A stretch of 64,000 bases of DNA from Psychromonas sp. SP041 (GTDB taxonomy: Bacteria > Pseudomonadota > Gammaproteobacteria > Enterobacterales > Psychromonadaceae): the NCBI RefSeq assembly GCF_000470315.2, contig NZ_CBRF02000011.1:56375-120374 (forward strand), in the 5' to 3' direction. Shown in pieces: positions 1-11,195 of the stretch; position 1 is the stretch's first letter, and every line of letters starts with the position of its first letter. The position numbers and the translations under genes are program-made. Under the pieces are notes generated by a model. It saw only the letters and a program-made list of their open reading frames with translations. It made no database searches and was not told the DNA's origin.

Positions 1-40
1 CCCAAATAACGCATCGTCATTACAACTTACGTTATTTGGG
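1..40. terminator. Inverted repeat downstream of tctA
   Basis: CCCAAATAACG at 1-11 pairs perfectly with CGTTATTTGGG at 30-40 around an 18-nt loop. It lies 45 bp past the tctA stop codon (leftward gene), so a transcription end hairpin is the simplest reading. No clear U tract follows on the minus strand, and the element is cut by the window edge. Confidence 0.4.
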
Positions 41-85
41 TAACTTGGGTAATCGATTAATTTAGCAACTTGAGTAACTGATATT

Positions 86-1591
86 TTAAGCTGCTACCTT
101 TCTTTTAGCGGCTTTGGCTCGAATAGCGCTAATAATAGGTAACAATATCGAGAGTAATATAACGACTAATAATCCTTTAGCGATACCAGAGTTCATGAAA
201 ACACTTAGGTCTTGGTTCGATATTCTGTAACCCTGACGGAAAGATTGCTCCATTTGTCCACCGACAATGGCAGCTAAAATCATTGGAGAAGTAGGAATAT
301 CAAGACGTCCCATAATAACTCCAGCAACACCTAAAATGATTAAGATGTAGAAATCGACAACAGAAGCACTGATCGCATAACAACCTACAAAAGCTAAGCT
401 AAGTACAATGGGATAAAGTACTTTTGGCGGAATCGCTAATAAGCGTACTAATACACCTGCAAGTGGAATATTCACAATAGCCAAAATTACATTAGCAACA
501 AACATACTCGCAATGAGTCCCCAAGCCGTATCTGGATGCTGCGCGAACAATAGTGGCCCAGGTTGAATGCCAAGCATTAATAGTGCGCCCATCATTACCG
601 CAGTCGTTCCCGAACCCGGCACACCCAGTGATAACATTGGAATCATTGCACCAATAGAAGCCGCATTGTTTGCTGACTCTGGTGCTGCTAACCCTTCAAT
701 TGCGCCATGACCAAATTCTTCTTTATTTTTAGATAGTTGCTTTTCGTTGTTGTAACACATCAGCGATGCCATCGTACCGCCTGCACCAGGCAGTGCACCA
801 ATAATGAAGCCAACAGGTGCGCTACGAAGAATCGGCCATTTTGAACGCTTCCATTCTTCTTTGCTTATCCAAATTCGCTTAAACTTAGTTTGTGCTTTTT
901 TGCCTCCTTCACTCAAGGTTCGGAAACTTTTAAATACTTCACCTAAAGCATAAATACCAATAATAACCACTAAGAAATCGATACCTGTTTGAAGCTCTAA
1001 CACTCCAAAAGTAAAACGTTGTAAACCTGACTGTCCGTCAATCCCCACGGTCGATATCGCGAGTCCAATACACATCGATAAAAAGCCTTTCAGCATATTT
1101 CCTTTCGACATAGAAACCGTCATAGAAAGCGCAGCAACCATTAATAAAAAGTATTCAGCAGGGCCAAATTTAACAGCCAAACCAGCAACAGGTTCAGCCA
1201 TTAATGTCATTAATACAGCCGCAATAGTACCGCCAATTAATGACGCAATAGCAGATATAGCAAGTGCGGACTCTGCTTTGCCTTTCATTGCCATGGGGTA
1301 CCCATCAAAGGTTGCAGCCAGTGCCGCACCATCGCCGGGGGTATTAATTAAAATTGAGCTTCGAGACCCGCCAAACATGGCGCCAATATAAACGCCCATC
1401 ATAGTGATAAGTGAAGCCGTTGGCCCCATTGAAAATGTCATTGGTAATAAAATAGCGACACCAGTTGCAGGCCCAAGCCCCGGAAGCATGCCAATCACAG
1501 TCCCTAAAATACCGCCAACTAAGATTAAAAATAAGTAATAAGGCTGAAGAGCAACACTAAAGCCATTCATTAAATTCGTTAAAATATCCAT
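86..1591 (-). CDS. tctA: Tripartite tricarboxylate transporter, large permease TctA
   Basis: 501 residues, the usual length for the large membrane subunit of a TTT-family carrier, which takes up tri- and dicarboxylates with a periplasmic binding protein and an ion gradient. Almost entirely hydrophobic with about a dozen membrane segments. Family signatures are visible: GMLPGLGPATG near residue 35, the ILINTPGDGAALAATFDGYP stretch near 80-100, and LGVPGSGTTAVMMGALLMLG near 325-345. It is the last gene of a leftward tctC-tctB-tctA set, 14 bp after tctB. The substrate cannot be read from the sequence; citrate, tartrate or another carboxylate are all possible. Confidence 0.95.
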   Translation of the reverse strand: MDILTNLMNGFSVALQPYYLFLILVGGILGTVIGMLPGLGPATGVAILLPMTFSMGPTASLITMMGVYIGAMFGGSRSSILINTPGDGAALAATFDGYPMAMKGKAESALAISAIASLIGGTIAAVLMTLMAEPVAGLAVKFGPAEYFLLMVAALSMTVSMSKGNMLKGFLSMCIGLAISTVGIDGQSGLQRFTFGVLELQTGIDFLVVIIGIYALGEVFKSFRTLSEGGKKAQTKFKRIWISKEEWKRSKWPILRSAPVGFIIGALPGAGGTMASLMCYNNEKQLSKNKEEFGHGAIEGLAAPESANNAASIGAMIPMLSLGVPGSGTTAVMMGALLMLGIQPGPLLFAQHPDTAWGLIASMFVANVILAIVNIPLAGVLVRLLAIPPKVLYPIVLSLAFVGCYAISASVVDFYILIILGVAGVIMGRLDIPTSPMILAAIVGGQMEQSFRQGYRISNQDLSVFMNSGIAKGLLVVILLSILLPIISAIRAKAAKRKVAA

Positions 1592-1605
1592 TATGCTCAG
1601 CTCTA

Positions 1606-2094
1606 TTAATTAAAAAATGGGAATGGAGGGAGATTAACTGACAGCAATTCATTAAAAGTAATAAAAATGCCACCAGCAAAAATAATTGAAATTAAAGCGC
1701 TTTTTTTCCAAAAACCTTTGCCGCAAGTCACCGTCAACGTCGAAAACATAAATAAAGAAGTACTGATCACGTAACCAGCATGTTCAAATAGCATCGCGTA
1801 AAAAATGCAAATAACACAAGTAATAGCTATTTTTCTGCGATCCTCTTTTCGTTGTGAGCTTTCATTCAATAATGCTTTGATAGCCATTATTGAAGGTGAG
1901 ATCCCACCAGTAAAGATCAGTAATACACCAATAAAAATAGCAATGGCCGACACCGCAAGTGGTAAGAAAATAGCTTCTAATGGATTACCAAACATCGGCT
2001 GAGGTAAGCTATATGCATAGCCTCCGTATGCTAGACCAAATGTGATACTAAATAGTCCTGTCAGGCCATCCCAATTGGATTTTATATTTGACAC
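1606..2094 (-). CDS. tctB: Tripartite tricarboxylate transporter, small permease TctB
   Basis: 162 residues with four to five predicted membrane spans (about 8-28, 40-62, 88-106, 110-125, 130-150), typical of the small, poorly conserved membrane subunit of TTT transporters. The call rests on size, hydrophobic pattern and position directly between the binding protein and TctA genes. The 14-bp gap to tctA implies co-transcription. Confidence 0.88.
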   Translation of the reverse strand: MSNIKSNWDGLTGLFSITFGLAYGGYAYSLPQPMFGNPLEAIFLPLAVSAIAIFIGVLLIFTGGISPSIMAIKALLNESSQRKEDRRKIAITCVICIFYAMLFEHAGYVISTSLFMFSTLTVTCGKGFWKKSALISIIFAGGIFITFNELLSVNLPPFPFFN

Positions 2095-2346
2095 GTTACA
2101 CCTCTACCAAATAATCGAGTTTATTAAGTTATGCTTTTTTTATATGGAAACGGTGGCTAAAACGACTTTGTTTCTTGGCATAATCATAAGGAAGTAAGCT
2201 TTGCTTTTTACACAAAGCTTTATTGTATTTTTAAAATAGAATCGTTATTGATTTATAAAAATTCAGTACTGATATCAAACCTGTTTAATGAAAGAACACT
2301 TACTTGTTTACATAAATAATCTCTTTCATTTAATTAATATCGAGGC

Positions 2347-3333
2347 TTATCGACCAAATACTTCTTTAATCAATCCTTTATATTGTTCGTTCGTTTTACC
2401 TAAGAACGTGGTGAAGTCTTGGTCATTTTGGTAAGCATTGTCCCAACCATTACGTTTGAGTGCTTCTTTCCATTCAGTTGTTTCAACCATTTTCTGTAAA
2501 GCATCACGCCAATACGCAACCGCTTCTTCTGGCATATCTTTCGGGCCAAATAAACCACGCCAGTTTTCAAACGTAACGTTAATGCCTTCTTCTTTTACTG
2601 TTGGAATTTCCGCGATTAAGCCACTACCAATACGCTTGTCTGCCGTTTGTGCTAACGCGTGTAATTTTCCACTTTCAACCAGTCCCGCAACATCGCCTAA
2701 ACCAGTAGAAATAAGGTCAACATGACCACCTAGCGCTTGTGCGATTAAGCTACCGTTTTGAAAAGAGATATAATCAATATTACGAAGATTCTCAACACCC
2801 GCAGCTTTAGCAACTAATAAGAATTGAATATGATCCATCGATCCTGCGGCAGATGTTCCACCAATCTTGACCGATTTAGGATCTTTTTTAAGCGCGTCCA
2901 TGACTTCTTTAATCGTTTTGTACTTTGAATTTTCTGGTACCACAAAAGCAGCATAGTCAGTGATAAGACGTGCAATAGGTGTTGTATCTTTATAACTGTA
3001 TTGAGTCAGCCCCGTTAGGTTCGTTAGCAAAATAGGCGGAGAATATACTGAAATAAGATCACCTTTGCCTTTTTGAGTTTGCATGTAAGCTAAGTTAACA
3101 GCACCACCACCACCGGGACGATTCACTACAGGCATATTCGCATCAACGAGACCTGTATCTTTTAACACTTTACCTACGGTACGAATGGTTAAATCCCAAC
3201 CGCCACCAGCCCCTGAAGGCGCAACCATATTAATAGTATGAGGAGGATAATCTGCTGCCATCGCAGAGTTCACCGAGAGAAGTGTAGTGGTTGCAATCAC
3301 GGCACTTGTTAAAAGCTGTTTTAATTTAATCAT
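2347..3333 (-). CDS. tctC: Tripartite tricarboxylate transporter, periplasmic binding protein TctC (Bug family)
   Basis: About 328 residues. The N terminus is a Sec signal peptide (KLKQLLTSAVIATTTLLSVN, cleavage probably after AMA near residue 27), followed by the Bug/TctC pattern YPPHTINMVAPSGAGGGWD and a substrate-loop region NRPGGGGAVNLAYM. The ATG at 3333 is preferred over a TTG one codon earlier; AAGGATG lies just upstream. It is first gene of the leftward transporter operon, with a 250-bp gap before tctB that contains no gene. No TctDE-type two-component genes are adjacent. Confidence 0.93.
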   Translation of the reverse strand: MIKLKQLLTSAVIATTTLLSVNSAMAADYPPHTINMVAPSGAGGGWDLTIRTVGKVLKDTGLVDANMPVVNRPGGGGAVNLAYMQTQKGKGDLISVYSPPILLTNLTGLTQYSYKDTTPIARLITDYAAFVVPENSKYKTIKEVMDALKKDPKSVKIGGTSAAGSMDHIQFLLVAKAAGVENLRNIDYISFQNGSLIAQALGGHVDLISTGLGDVAGLVESGKLHALAQTADKRIGSGLIAEIPTVKEEGINVTFENWRGLFGPKDMPEEAVAYWRDALQKMVETTEWKEALKRNGWDNAYQNDQDFTTFLGKTNEQYKGLIKEVFGR

Positions 3334-3788
3334 CAACTTACATCCTTTGCTTATTTCCTAAATATAAAAAGTATTGAGCGAATAGCTCTTACCCTCGTTT
3401 TATTTTTATTCTCAGAATAGATCCTTTGTAAAAACCTAGTATTCATTTGATGCGTTAAATAAATGTGTTTTATTTGTTAAATGAATGAACTGATTTTGTA
3501 AGCATACTGATAGGCTAGGAATGGAAATGTGAGACGAAACAATTAAACGCGATGAATCAATGGCGCTTATGGTTTTTATGGTGTTAATTAAATTCACGAT
3601 CAATTAATAACTATTTATTATATTTTAAAACAAATAGTTAAGAGGTTTATTGACGATTTTTAATAATATTAAGAAGGCTGTTAATTTTTATTAAAACCAT
3701 GACACAATCGATAAAAATTCAAAAAAATTTCAAGTTATTCATTAATCGCGATATTAAGTTTTGTATCAATACAAGGAAAGTAAAAACT
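3334..3788. other. Intergenic region between tctC and LysR gene
   Basis: About 450 bp, very AT-rich, with no credible gene. It must hold the tctC promoter. One inverted repeat is visible near 3607-3641 (TAACTATTT / AAATAGTTA); its role is unknown. Confidence 0.5.
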
Positions 3789-4658
3789 TTATAACTGTAA
3801 ATGCTCGGCAAGATGATCAATCAACAACCTTATCTTCGGTGACAAATAACGATTCTGAGGATACACCGCCCAAATACCTTCCGCAGGTTCTCTGAACTGA
3901 TCTAAAATAGTCACTAACTGACCTGACTCTATATAGGATTGCACGTAGTAATCTGGCAATTGCACGATACCGATATCTTTTAATGCGGCATCAACTAGTG
4001 CGAGCCCACTATTACATCGTAAATTACCTTTAACTCTGATGTTCTTCTCTTTATTTTGCTCGGTGAAACGCCAATAGTCACGCGTACCTAATAAACAATT
4101 ATGATGTTTAAGCTCGGATAGTGAATGTGCTTCACCGTGTTTTTGTAAGTAGTTTTCAGAGACACAAACAAAGTTAGAACGTTGGCTGAGCTTTTTAGCA
4201 ATCAAACTTGAATCTTGCAACTGCCCTAGGCGAATAGCGACATCAAAACCGCCATCAATTAAATCGACTCGGTTATTGGTTAGCTCAGTTGTTACTTCAA
4301 TATCACTGTTCAAAGCAACAAAATCATTGATTAACGGTAAGATTTTCTGCTCTCCATAAGTAACAGGTGCAGTTAGCTTTATTTTACCTTGCGGTTTACT
4401 CTGTAGGTTGGTGATGGCTTGTTCAGCGGTATCTAGCCCATCTAACAAATGACGGCAATGTTGATAAAACAACTGCGCTTCCTGTGTTAGCGATACTTTG
4501 CGTGTGGTACGGTAAAATAACTTTACCTGTAGTCGCTTTTCCAGTGCACTGATTTGACGACTCACTTGTGCAGTAGAAATTTTGAGATTTTTAGCGGCTA
4601 ATGAGAAGCTTTGATTTTCAGCTACTGCTACAAATTCGTTGATGCCCAGCCACTTCAT
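3789..4658 (-). CDS. LysR-family transcriptional regulator
   Basis: 289 residues. The N-terminal winged helix-turn-helix (FVAVAENQSFSLAAKNLKIS then VSRQISALEKRL, residues 8-65) and the C-terminal effector domain are typical of LysR proteins. The ATG at 4658 follows AGGTGG with a 5-nt gap; the GTG nine bases earlier lies inside that ribosome binding site. It is divergent from frmA across about 107 bp, the classical arrangement in which a LysR protein controls the neighbouring operon, so formaldehyde detoxification is a likely target. The tct operon behind it is the alternative. Confidence 0.93.
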   Translation of the reverse strand: MKWLGINEFVAVAENQSFSLAAKNLKISTAQVSRQISALEKRLQVKLFYRTTRKVSLTQEAQLFYQHCRHLLDGLDTAEQAITNLQSKPQGKIKLTAPVTYGEQKILPLINDFVALNSDIEVTTELTNNRVDLIDGGFDVAIRLGQLQDSSLIAKKLSQRSNFVCVSENYLQKHGEAHSLSELKHHNCLLGTRDYWRFTEQNKEKNIRVKGNLRCNSGLALVDAALKDIGIVQLPDYYVQSYIESGQLVTILDQFREPAEGIWAVYPQNRYLSPKIRLLIDHLAEHLQL

Positions 4659-4735
4659 TGTTACCACCTGGTAAAAGTAATTTTCATTTTAGGTAGATTA
4701 TCATTATTGTAGAAACAAATATAATAGATACATAA

Positions 4736-5899
<1,164 letters not shown>

Positions 5900-5911
5900 A
5901 CTGACCTGCTT

Positions 5912-5943
5912 AGTCAGATTAGGCGTAGAAACTTAATCTGACT
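5912..5943. repeat. Hairpin between frmA and fghA
   Basis: AGTCAGATTA (5912-5921) and TAATCTGACT (5934-5943) form a perfect 10-bp stem with a 12-nt loop, 12 bp after the frmA stop. There is no U tract, so it may be a weak terminator or an mRNA-processing hairpin that lowers fghA expression relative to frmA. Confidence 0.5.
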
Positions 5944-6020
5944 GCTTTCAAATTGAGCCATTTTCAATACGAGTAATAACTCCACCTGAATGGCTTACAT
6001 TCAAACTGAACAACTTCTAT

Positions 6021-6890
6021 ATGGACAACATGATGATCCTTGAAAATATCAGCAGTAATAAACTATTTGAAGGTTGGCATAAACAATATACTCACTCATC
6101 AAGTGTGCTTAATTGTGAAATGCGCTTTGCTATCTACCTGCCTCCACAAGCAAGCAGTAATACACCTGTTCCAGTAATGTACTGGTTATCAGGCTTAACC
6201 TGTAGCGATGAAAACTTTATGCAAAAAGCTGGCGCACAAAAACTAGCAGCAGAGTTAGGTATTGCGATTGTGGCACCAGACACTAGCCCACGAGGTGAGA
6301 GTGTTGCCGACGATAACAACAAAGCTTATGACCTAGGATTAGGGGCTGGTTTTTATGTTAATGCAACGCAAGCTCCGTGGAATAAACATTACCAAATGTA
6401 CGACTACATTGTGAATGAATTACCACAATTGATAGAAGCTAACTTCCCTGTCACTAAAGAACGCGTTATTAGTGGGCATTCGATGGGCGGTCATGGCGCA
6501 TTAACTATTGGTTTACGTAACCCTGATTTATACCAATCAATGAGTGCATTCAGTCTAATTTGTAACCCGATCAATTGTGCATGGGGCCAAAAGGCATTTA
6601 GCGCTTATTTAGGCGATAATATTGAAGAGTGGAAAGCTTATGACAGCAGTGAGTTATTAGCTAATCACAAAAAGCATCAACCTATTTTAATTGATCAAGG
6701 TAGTAATGATTCGTTTCTACAAGACCAGTTAAAGCCAGAAAGCTTAACGGCAATAGCCGATTCTAAGCTAAATATATTTCAACTTAATATGCGTGAAGGA
6801 TATGACCACAGTTATTACTTCATCAGCAGTTTTATTGAATCGCATTTACGATTTCACGCTATCAATTTAGGTTTAATCAAAAACAGTTAA
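6021..6890 (+). CDS. fghA: S-formylglutathione hydrolase
   Basis: 289 residues, esterase D family, hydrolysing S-formylglutathione to formate and glutathione. The nucleophile elbow GHSMGGHGA places the catalytic serine at residue 154; the catalytic histidine lies in GYDHSYYFI near residue 257. The segment PVMYWLSGLTCSDENF is diagnostic for the family. It follows frmA by 121 bp with a hairpin in the gap. The ATG at 6021 has only a weak ribosome binding site and the ATG at 6030 is an alternative. Confidence 0.95.
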   Translation: MDNMMILENISSNKLFEGWHKQYTHSSSVLNCEMRFAIYLPPQASSNTPVPVMYWLSGLTCSDENFMQKAGAQKLAAELGIAIVAPDTSPRGESVADDNNKAYDLGLGAGFYVNATQAPWNKHYQMYDYIVNELPQLIEANFPVTKERVISGHSMGGHGALTIGLRNPDLYQSMSAFSLICNPINCAWGQKAFSAYLGDNIEEWKAYDSSELLANHKKHQPILIDQGSNDSFLQDQLKPESLTAIADSKLNIFQLNMREGYDHSYYFISSFIESHLRFHAINLGLIKNS

Positions 6891-6926
6891 ATAAAGTAGT
6901 TAAGTTCCTGTCTTTAAAGCCGATAT

Positions 6927-6950
6927 AGTGAAGGCGCATGTGCCTTCACT
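6927..6950 (+). terminator. Hairpin after fghA
   Basis: AGTGAAGGC (6927-6935) pairs with GCCTTCACT (6942-6950) across a 6-nt loop, 36 bp after the fghA stop. It is followed by TACTTC rather than a clean U run. The remaining ~350 bp up to the chemoreceptor gene show no gene and presumably hold its promoter. Confidence 0.55.
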
Positions 6951-7299
6951 TACTTCAAATTGCCTCACTAATTTAAGCTTTGTCTCAACATAATTCATAA
7001 GTGAATAAAGAACCGTCGCACACGGTTAAAAATGACACTTAAAATATTCAACGCTTGTATTCTACAAAATAAAATATTCGAAAAACAAAATATTATAAAA
7101 CAGTGATATAGCATTTTGTTCACCTGCTCATTACTAAACCAATTAATGGATCTTTATTGAACGGTTTGTACGAGCTTTATACATAAAATTGCTATTTTTT
7201 TGCTCTCTATTTGCAAAATAGAACTCACACTTTATAGGTAGCAATGCTACAGTCGAAAAGTCACTTTCCACAATAATGTTTATACTATAAGGATTTAGT

Positions 7300-8979
7300 T
7301 TGAATTTATTTAGAAACCTAACGCTATCATTTAAAATTTCTAGCCTTGTCATACTACTGCTGTGTGCCCTGCTATTTATGTCCATCAACCTTGTCACCAA
7401 TAGTCGAACGATCGTAGATAACGTCACATTAGACTCAGATATTCGTATGTTTTATGCAAACGTTAATAATAAATGGAAAAACATTAACAAGTCTTACCAA
7501 CTATCAGAAGATATAGGCATGTTATTTTCAGCGAGAGCAATCGAACAACAAGACTTAGAAGATGCCACTAATCAAACAAAAACACTTATTGATGATTATG
7601 CCAACAGCTTATCGATAACCAGTGAAAATTTGGAAAGTGAATGGAATACAACTCTCGAACTCGAAGAAAATCAAGGTCTTATTCAAGTCAGAGATCAACT
7701 TATAAAAGAAGTGCATCAGCTTAACAAAGCATTATCTTCACTCACTAATGTTTGGTTAACCCAAGCGACTTTTGTCGCACGAAAAAAAGCAGAAAAAGAG
7801 GTCTCCCAAGCTTTTGTACCTATTAACGACAGCATTAATAACATCAACGATATGCATGACACATTAGTCGCTTTACGCTCAGAAAGAATAATAGCGGAAG
7901 AAAATAAAATCGAAGTTCAATCAACTATTTTAGCTATCAGTATCTTTATCATTGTTATTATTGTTTCTGTATTAATGCTCAGAAAGCTCAAAAAAGACTT
8001 ATCTTCTATTGTGTCAGTGACCTCTTCTTTAGCAAAAGGAGACTTAAGCAGAACCATTGAAGTCGGTGAGAATAAAGATGAGATTAGTGAAATAAAAAGA
8101 TCCATTTTCAGCATGACCAACAATCTAAAAAGCATTTTCAAGTCCTTCATTTCATTAGCGAATAACTTAGATACTTCAACCGATGGTTTACTCAGCGATA
8201 ATAAACAACGTATTAATGATGCCGAGTTTCAACGCTCACAAATGGCTAAATTATCAAACTCAGTAGATGAGTTATACGCTGTTTCGACACAACTTTCTGA
8301 ACATGCAGATAATGCAGTTTCAAAATCAGACGGTGCTATTGAGTCGGCACAAAAAGGCAAAGAAATCGTTAACGCGACGATTCATTCTATTGAAGGATTA
8401 GCGGGTGAGATTGAGAACTCAGTCACCGCGATTCAACAACTCGATACCGAAGCCGATAACATTACCAATATAGTTGAAGTGATTAAAAGTATTGCCGATC
8501 AAACTAACTTACTAGCCCTAAATGCAGCAATTGAAGCTGCTCGCGCTGGCGAACAAGGTCGTGGTTTTGCCGTTGTAGCAGATGAAGTAAGGAATTTAGC
8601 AAAACGAACACAAGATGCGACAGGTGAAATTCAATTAACATTAGAAACCCTTAAACGCAGTACATTAAGTGCCGTATCGGTGATCAATCACAGCCACAGT
8701 AAATCATTAGAAAGTGTTGAATATGTGTCGAATACAGGCCATGTAATCGATGAGATTAATGTTTCTGTTGAACAGATTAAAGATATTTCTAAAGAAACGT
8801 CAGCAGTCTCATCTTTGCAAACCAATACGTTGGATGAAATTCAAACCAACGTACATGATGTTAACCAAGTAGCCGAAGAAAATAGTAACCGAGCGCAAGT
8901 CTCGATGGCATCCGCTTCTTCACTTTCAGATCTCAGTAAGGAACTACTTACTTCTGTCAGTTACTTTAAATTAAAATAG
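7300..8979 (+). CDS. Methyl-accepting chemotaxis protein
   Basis: 559 residues, standard single-chain chemoreceptor layout. Membrane segment 1 is at about 12-32, a helical ligand-sensing domain spans about 33-205, and membrane segment 2 is at about 208-226. A HAMP domain follows, then a long cytoplasmic coiled coil whose signalling tip ([20 protein letters not shown], then [20 protein letters not shown]) lies near residues 394-432. The start is TTG, supported by AAGGA six bases upstream; the ATG at 7276 reads straight into a stop. The ligand cannot be inferred, and no che genes are adjacent. It does not end in a CheR-tethering pentapeptide. Confidence 0.95.
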   Translation: MNLFRNLTLSFKISSLVILLLCALLFMSINLVTNSRTIVDNVTLDSDIRMFYANVNNKWKNINKSYQLSEDIGMLFSARAIEQQDLEDATNQTKTLIDDYANSLSITSENLESEWNTTLELEENQGLIQVRDQLIKEVHQLNKALSSLTNVWLTQATFVARKKAEKEVSQAFVPINDSINNINDMHDTLVALRSERIIAEENKIEVQSTILAISIFIIVIIVSVLMLRKLKKDLSSIVSVTSSLAKGDLSRTIEVGENKDEISEIKRSIFSMTNNLKSIFKSFISLANNLDTSTDGLLSDNKQRINDAEFQRSQMAKLSNSVDELYAVSTQLSEHADNAVSKSDGAIESAQKGKEIVNATIHSIEGLAGEIENSVTAIQQLDTEADNITNIVEVIKSIADQTNLLALNAAIEAARAGEQGRGFAVVADEVRNLAKRTQDATGEIQLTLETLKRSTLSAVSVINHSHSKSLESVEYVSNTGHVIDEINVSVEQIKDISKETSAVSSLQTNTLDEIQTNVHDVNQVAEENSNRAQVSMASASSLSDLSKELLTSVSYFKLK

Positions 8980-9082
8980 TACTTTCATTGCGCGTTAATC
9001 CTTTAAAAACAAACAGCTAAAATGAAGCTCTAACAAAAAACAAGATGGTCGAAAGGCGATAATAAAAACGGTACTGGTTTAA

Positions 9083-9174
9083 GTAGATGTAAAGGTATAG
9101 ATGTAGATATAAGTATCGATGTAGATGTAAATATAAATGTAGATGCGAATTAATTGCCATTATTTGCATCTACA
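9083..9174. repeat. Degenerate GATGTA repeat tract and hairpin
   Basis: Around 9083-9146 the hexamer GATGTA and variants recur with interruptions. The last copy is part of TGTAGATGC (9138-9146), which pairs with GCATCTACA (9166-9174) across 19 nt. The tract sits about 100 bp after the chemoreceptor stop, so it may act as its transcription end; it is not a clean microsatellite. Confidence 0.45.
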
Positions 9175-9305
9175 CCTTCCTTTATAACTCAGACAATACG
9201 CGAATAACTCATTAATCACACTAAGCGCTGAATAAATCGTTCTAATACTCAATCAACTTCACTGAACAAAATAATCTTTCATATCCTATTCATTCCCCTC
9301 CTCCT

Positions 9306-9480
9306 TTATAATACTAAAAGAATTAATAAGGTGATCATTCTTGCTGGTTAAAATCACCCCTAACTGCGTTCTGAGTTTTGAGTTTTGAAGTGAGAACAAC
9401 TATCTTCTACAACTCACGCCTTATTAGTGTTAATTTTTCCTGCGCAATTTCTAATCACTTATTTAATTCCATTGGTATAA
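9306..9480 (+). mobile_element. MITE-like dispersed repeat, copy A (degenerate)
   Basis: This 175-bp gene-less segment lines up along its length with the better preserved copy at 60875-61040. Shared pieces are the left end TTATA...GTGATC, the GGTTAAAAT block, GAGAACAACT, CACGCCTTA, TTTTTCCTGCGCAA, and the right end ATCACTTATTTAATTCCATT followed by GGTATAA. No open frame is present, so it would be a non-autonomous element. It lies in the gap between the chemoreceptor gene and the slyA-like operator. Confidence 0.6.
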
Positions 9481-9560
9481 GAAAGCCAAATCGCTTATTT
9501 ACTAATGGCTTATTCCTATTAATTAAAACCATTTAAGCAATAATGCTCTATTTCCTATTT

Positions 9561-9601
9561 ACTTAGCGTGCTAAGCAAGTAAAATACTTAGCACGCTAAG
9601 T
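9561..9601. promoter_or_regulatory. Double SlyA/MarR-type operator upstream of slyA-like gene
   Basis: ACTTAGCGTGCTAAG (9561-9575) and CTTAGCACGCTAAGT (9587-9601) form a perfect 15-bp inverted repeat. Each arm is itself a near-palindrome of the form CTTAGC-NN-GCTAAG, very close to the known SlyA recognition sequence TTAGCAAGCTAA. The two sites are 26 bp apart centre to centre and end 44 bp before the ATG of the SlyA-like gene, which suggests autoregulation by two dimers. Confidence 0.8.
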
Positions 9602-9645
9602 AATAACTGATAATTTCAATTAAATAAATCCAATAGGTAAGAAAA

Positions 9646-10128
9646 ATGCCAAAAGACATAGAGCAATTAAAGGAACTATCGCTAGCTGAAGACTTCGGAC
9701 GCTTATATCGTATCTGGCGTAATGTTGTCGATGTTGAACTAAGTCCATTGGAATTGACCTATCCGCGTTGGACCGCACTGTGGAAGCTTTTACGTTTGGG
9801 TGACAACGTAAGTCAAAAGGTCTTAGCTAATGCATTAGAAATAGAGGTTGCTTCGCTAATGCGTACCTTAGGGCAATTAGAATCACAAGGACTGATTGAG
9901 CGCCACGCTTGTCGTAAAGATAAGCGCGCAAGAATTGTTACGTTAACGAAAACCGGTAAGGATTTATTAAAGAAAATAGAAGCTCGTATTATTGAAGTAC
10001 GTATTGAGTTGCTGGCAGGCGTCAGTATGGATGAACTCTTTGAACTTGAACGAGTAATGAACATCATTAGTGATAATGCCAATAAAAAACTAACAAAATT
10101 AGACATATCAACAACACACCTTATATGA
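9646..10128 (+). CDS. SlyA-like MarR-family transcriptional regulator
   Basis: 160 residues, winged helix MarR fold. It resembles SlyA strongly: GRLYRIWRNVVDVELSPLEL at the dimerisation helix, LMRTLGQLESQGLIERHAC for the recognition helix, and KDKRARIVTLTKTGK for the wing. It precedes an HlyD-type membrane fusion gene with a 4-bp overlap (ATGA) and an FUSC-type permease gene, mirroring the slyA/ydhIJK neighbourhood of enterobacteria. It is probably an aromatic-compound-responsive repressor of the efflux pair, acting at the double operator just upstream. Confidence 0.93.
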   Translation: MPKDIEQLKELSLAEDFGRLYRIWRNVVDVELSPLELTYPRWTALWKLLRLGDNVSQKVLANALEIEVASLMRTLGQLESQGLIERHACRKDKRARIVTLTKTGKDLLKKIEARIIEVRIELLAGVSMDELFELERVMNIISDNANKKLTKLDISTTHLI

Positions 10129-11195
10129 GAAATAACATGACACCAGATCAACAATTTACCCGCCTAGTAAGAATCGCTACCTTTGGATTCGTTATATTAT
10201 TTGGGTACTTTTTACTTGCTGACAATATTATCCCGTTAACACCTCAAGCAATGGCAACACGCGTTGTCACAAAAGTAACACCGCAAATATCAGGTAAAAT
10301 CCAAACAATAGCGGTCACTAATAATCAGCCAGTTAAAAAAGGTGACTTGTTATTTGCAATCGATCCTGCCCCTTACCAATTAGCAATATCTGAAGCACAA
10401 TTAGCGTTAGAACAAGCAAGGCAAGATAACGCTGAATTAGATGCGTCTTTATTAGCTGCAAAAGCCGATATAAACGCCAGTAAAGCAACAGCACAACAAA
10501 AGCGTAGTGAAGCTAAACGCCTTGACTCTCTTTATGCTTCTCATGGTATATCGCAACAACAAAAAGATCAGGCGAGTAGTGATGCTGCAACTGCAAATGC
10601 AAATTTTTTATCGGCTAATGCTCGTTTAAAAAAACTTCAAGTCAGCCGCGGAAGCTATGGTGAGAAAAACCTTAAATTACGTAGAGCACAAAATAATCTA
10701 GCACAAGCTAAACTCAACTTATCTTACACAGAGATACACGCAGACCAAGATGGCATAGTCACCAACTTACAGTTAGAAGTCGGTAGTTTTGCGACCGTAG
10801 GCCAGCCCCTTCTTGCCGTGATATCTGACAAAGTCGATATTATTGCTGATTTTAGAGAGAAAAATCTACGAAATGTAAAGGCGACATCCTCAGCCTTAAT
10901 TGCCTTTGATGGTGTGCCTGGTGATTTATATTCTGCCACCGTAAGCAACATAGATGCAGGTGTTAGTGCGGGACAATTTGATGCAAATGGACGTTTAGCG
11001 GAACCGCAAGAATCAACTCGATGGGTGAGAGATGCGCAAAGATTAAGACTGCATTTATCTTTAGACGATGCTGCCATGCATAACTTACCGGCTGGCGCGA
11101 GAGCCACTGTTCAACTATTACCTGATAATATTTTCTTTAATCTATTTGCAGTAGCGCAAATTAAGCTCATCAGTTTTCTGCACTATATATATTAA
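10125..11195 (+). CDS. HlyD-family membrane fusion protein of an efflux system (AaeA/YdhJ-like)
   Basis: 356 residues. One N-terminal membrane anchor (about 14-32) precedes a lipoyl/barrel-sandwich half (KVTPQISGKIQTIAVTNNQP near 47-66). A long coiled-coil hairpin (about 90-200) follows, then the second lipoyl half (SYTEIHADQDGIVTNLQLEV near 200-220) and a beta-barrel domain. It overlaps the regulator gene by 4 bp, so it is translationally coupled. It would bridge the inner-membrane FUSC protein encoded next to an outer-membrane channel encoded elsewhere. Its stop codon lies within a 21-bp repeat. Confidence 0.92.
   Translation: MRNNMTPDQQFTRLVRIATFGFVILFGYFLLADNIIPLTPQAMATRVVTKVTPQISGKIQTIAVTNNQPVKKGDLLFAIDPAPYQLAISEAQLALEQARQDNAELDASLLAAKADINASKATAQQKRSEAKRLDSLYASHGISQQQKDQASSDAATANANFLSANARLKKLQVSRGSYGEKNLKLRRAQNNLAQAKLNLSYTEIHADQDGIVTNLQLEVGSFATVGQPLLAVISDKVDIIADFREKNLRNVKATSSALIAFDGVPGDLYSATVSNIDAGVSAGQFDANGRLAEPQESTRWVRDAQRLRLHLSLDDAAMHNLPAGARATVQLLPDNIFFNLFAVAQIKLISFLHYIY

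Noticed and set aside
9083..9146. CRISPR-like array
   Set aside because: The repeated units are only about 6 bp and irregular, with no constant repeat/spacer pattern. Likewise 32669-32732 and 59666-59695 are simple tandem repeats. No cas genes are present.
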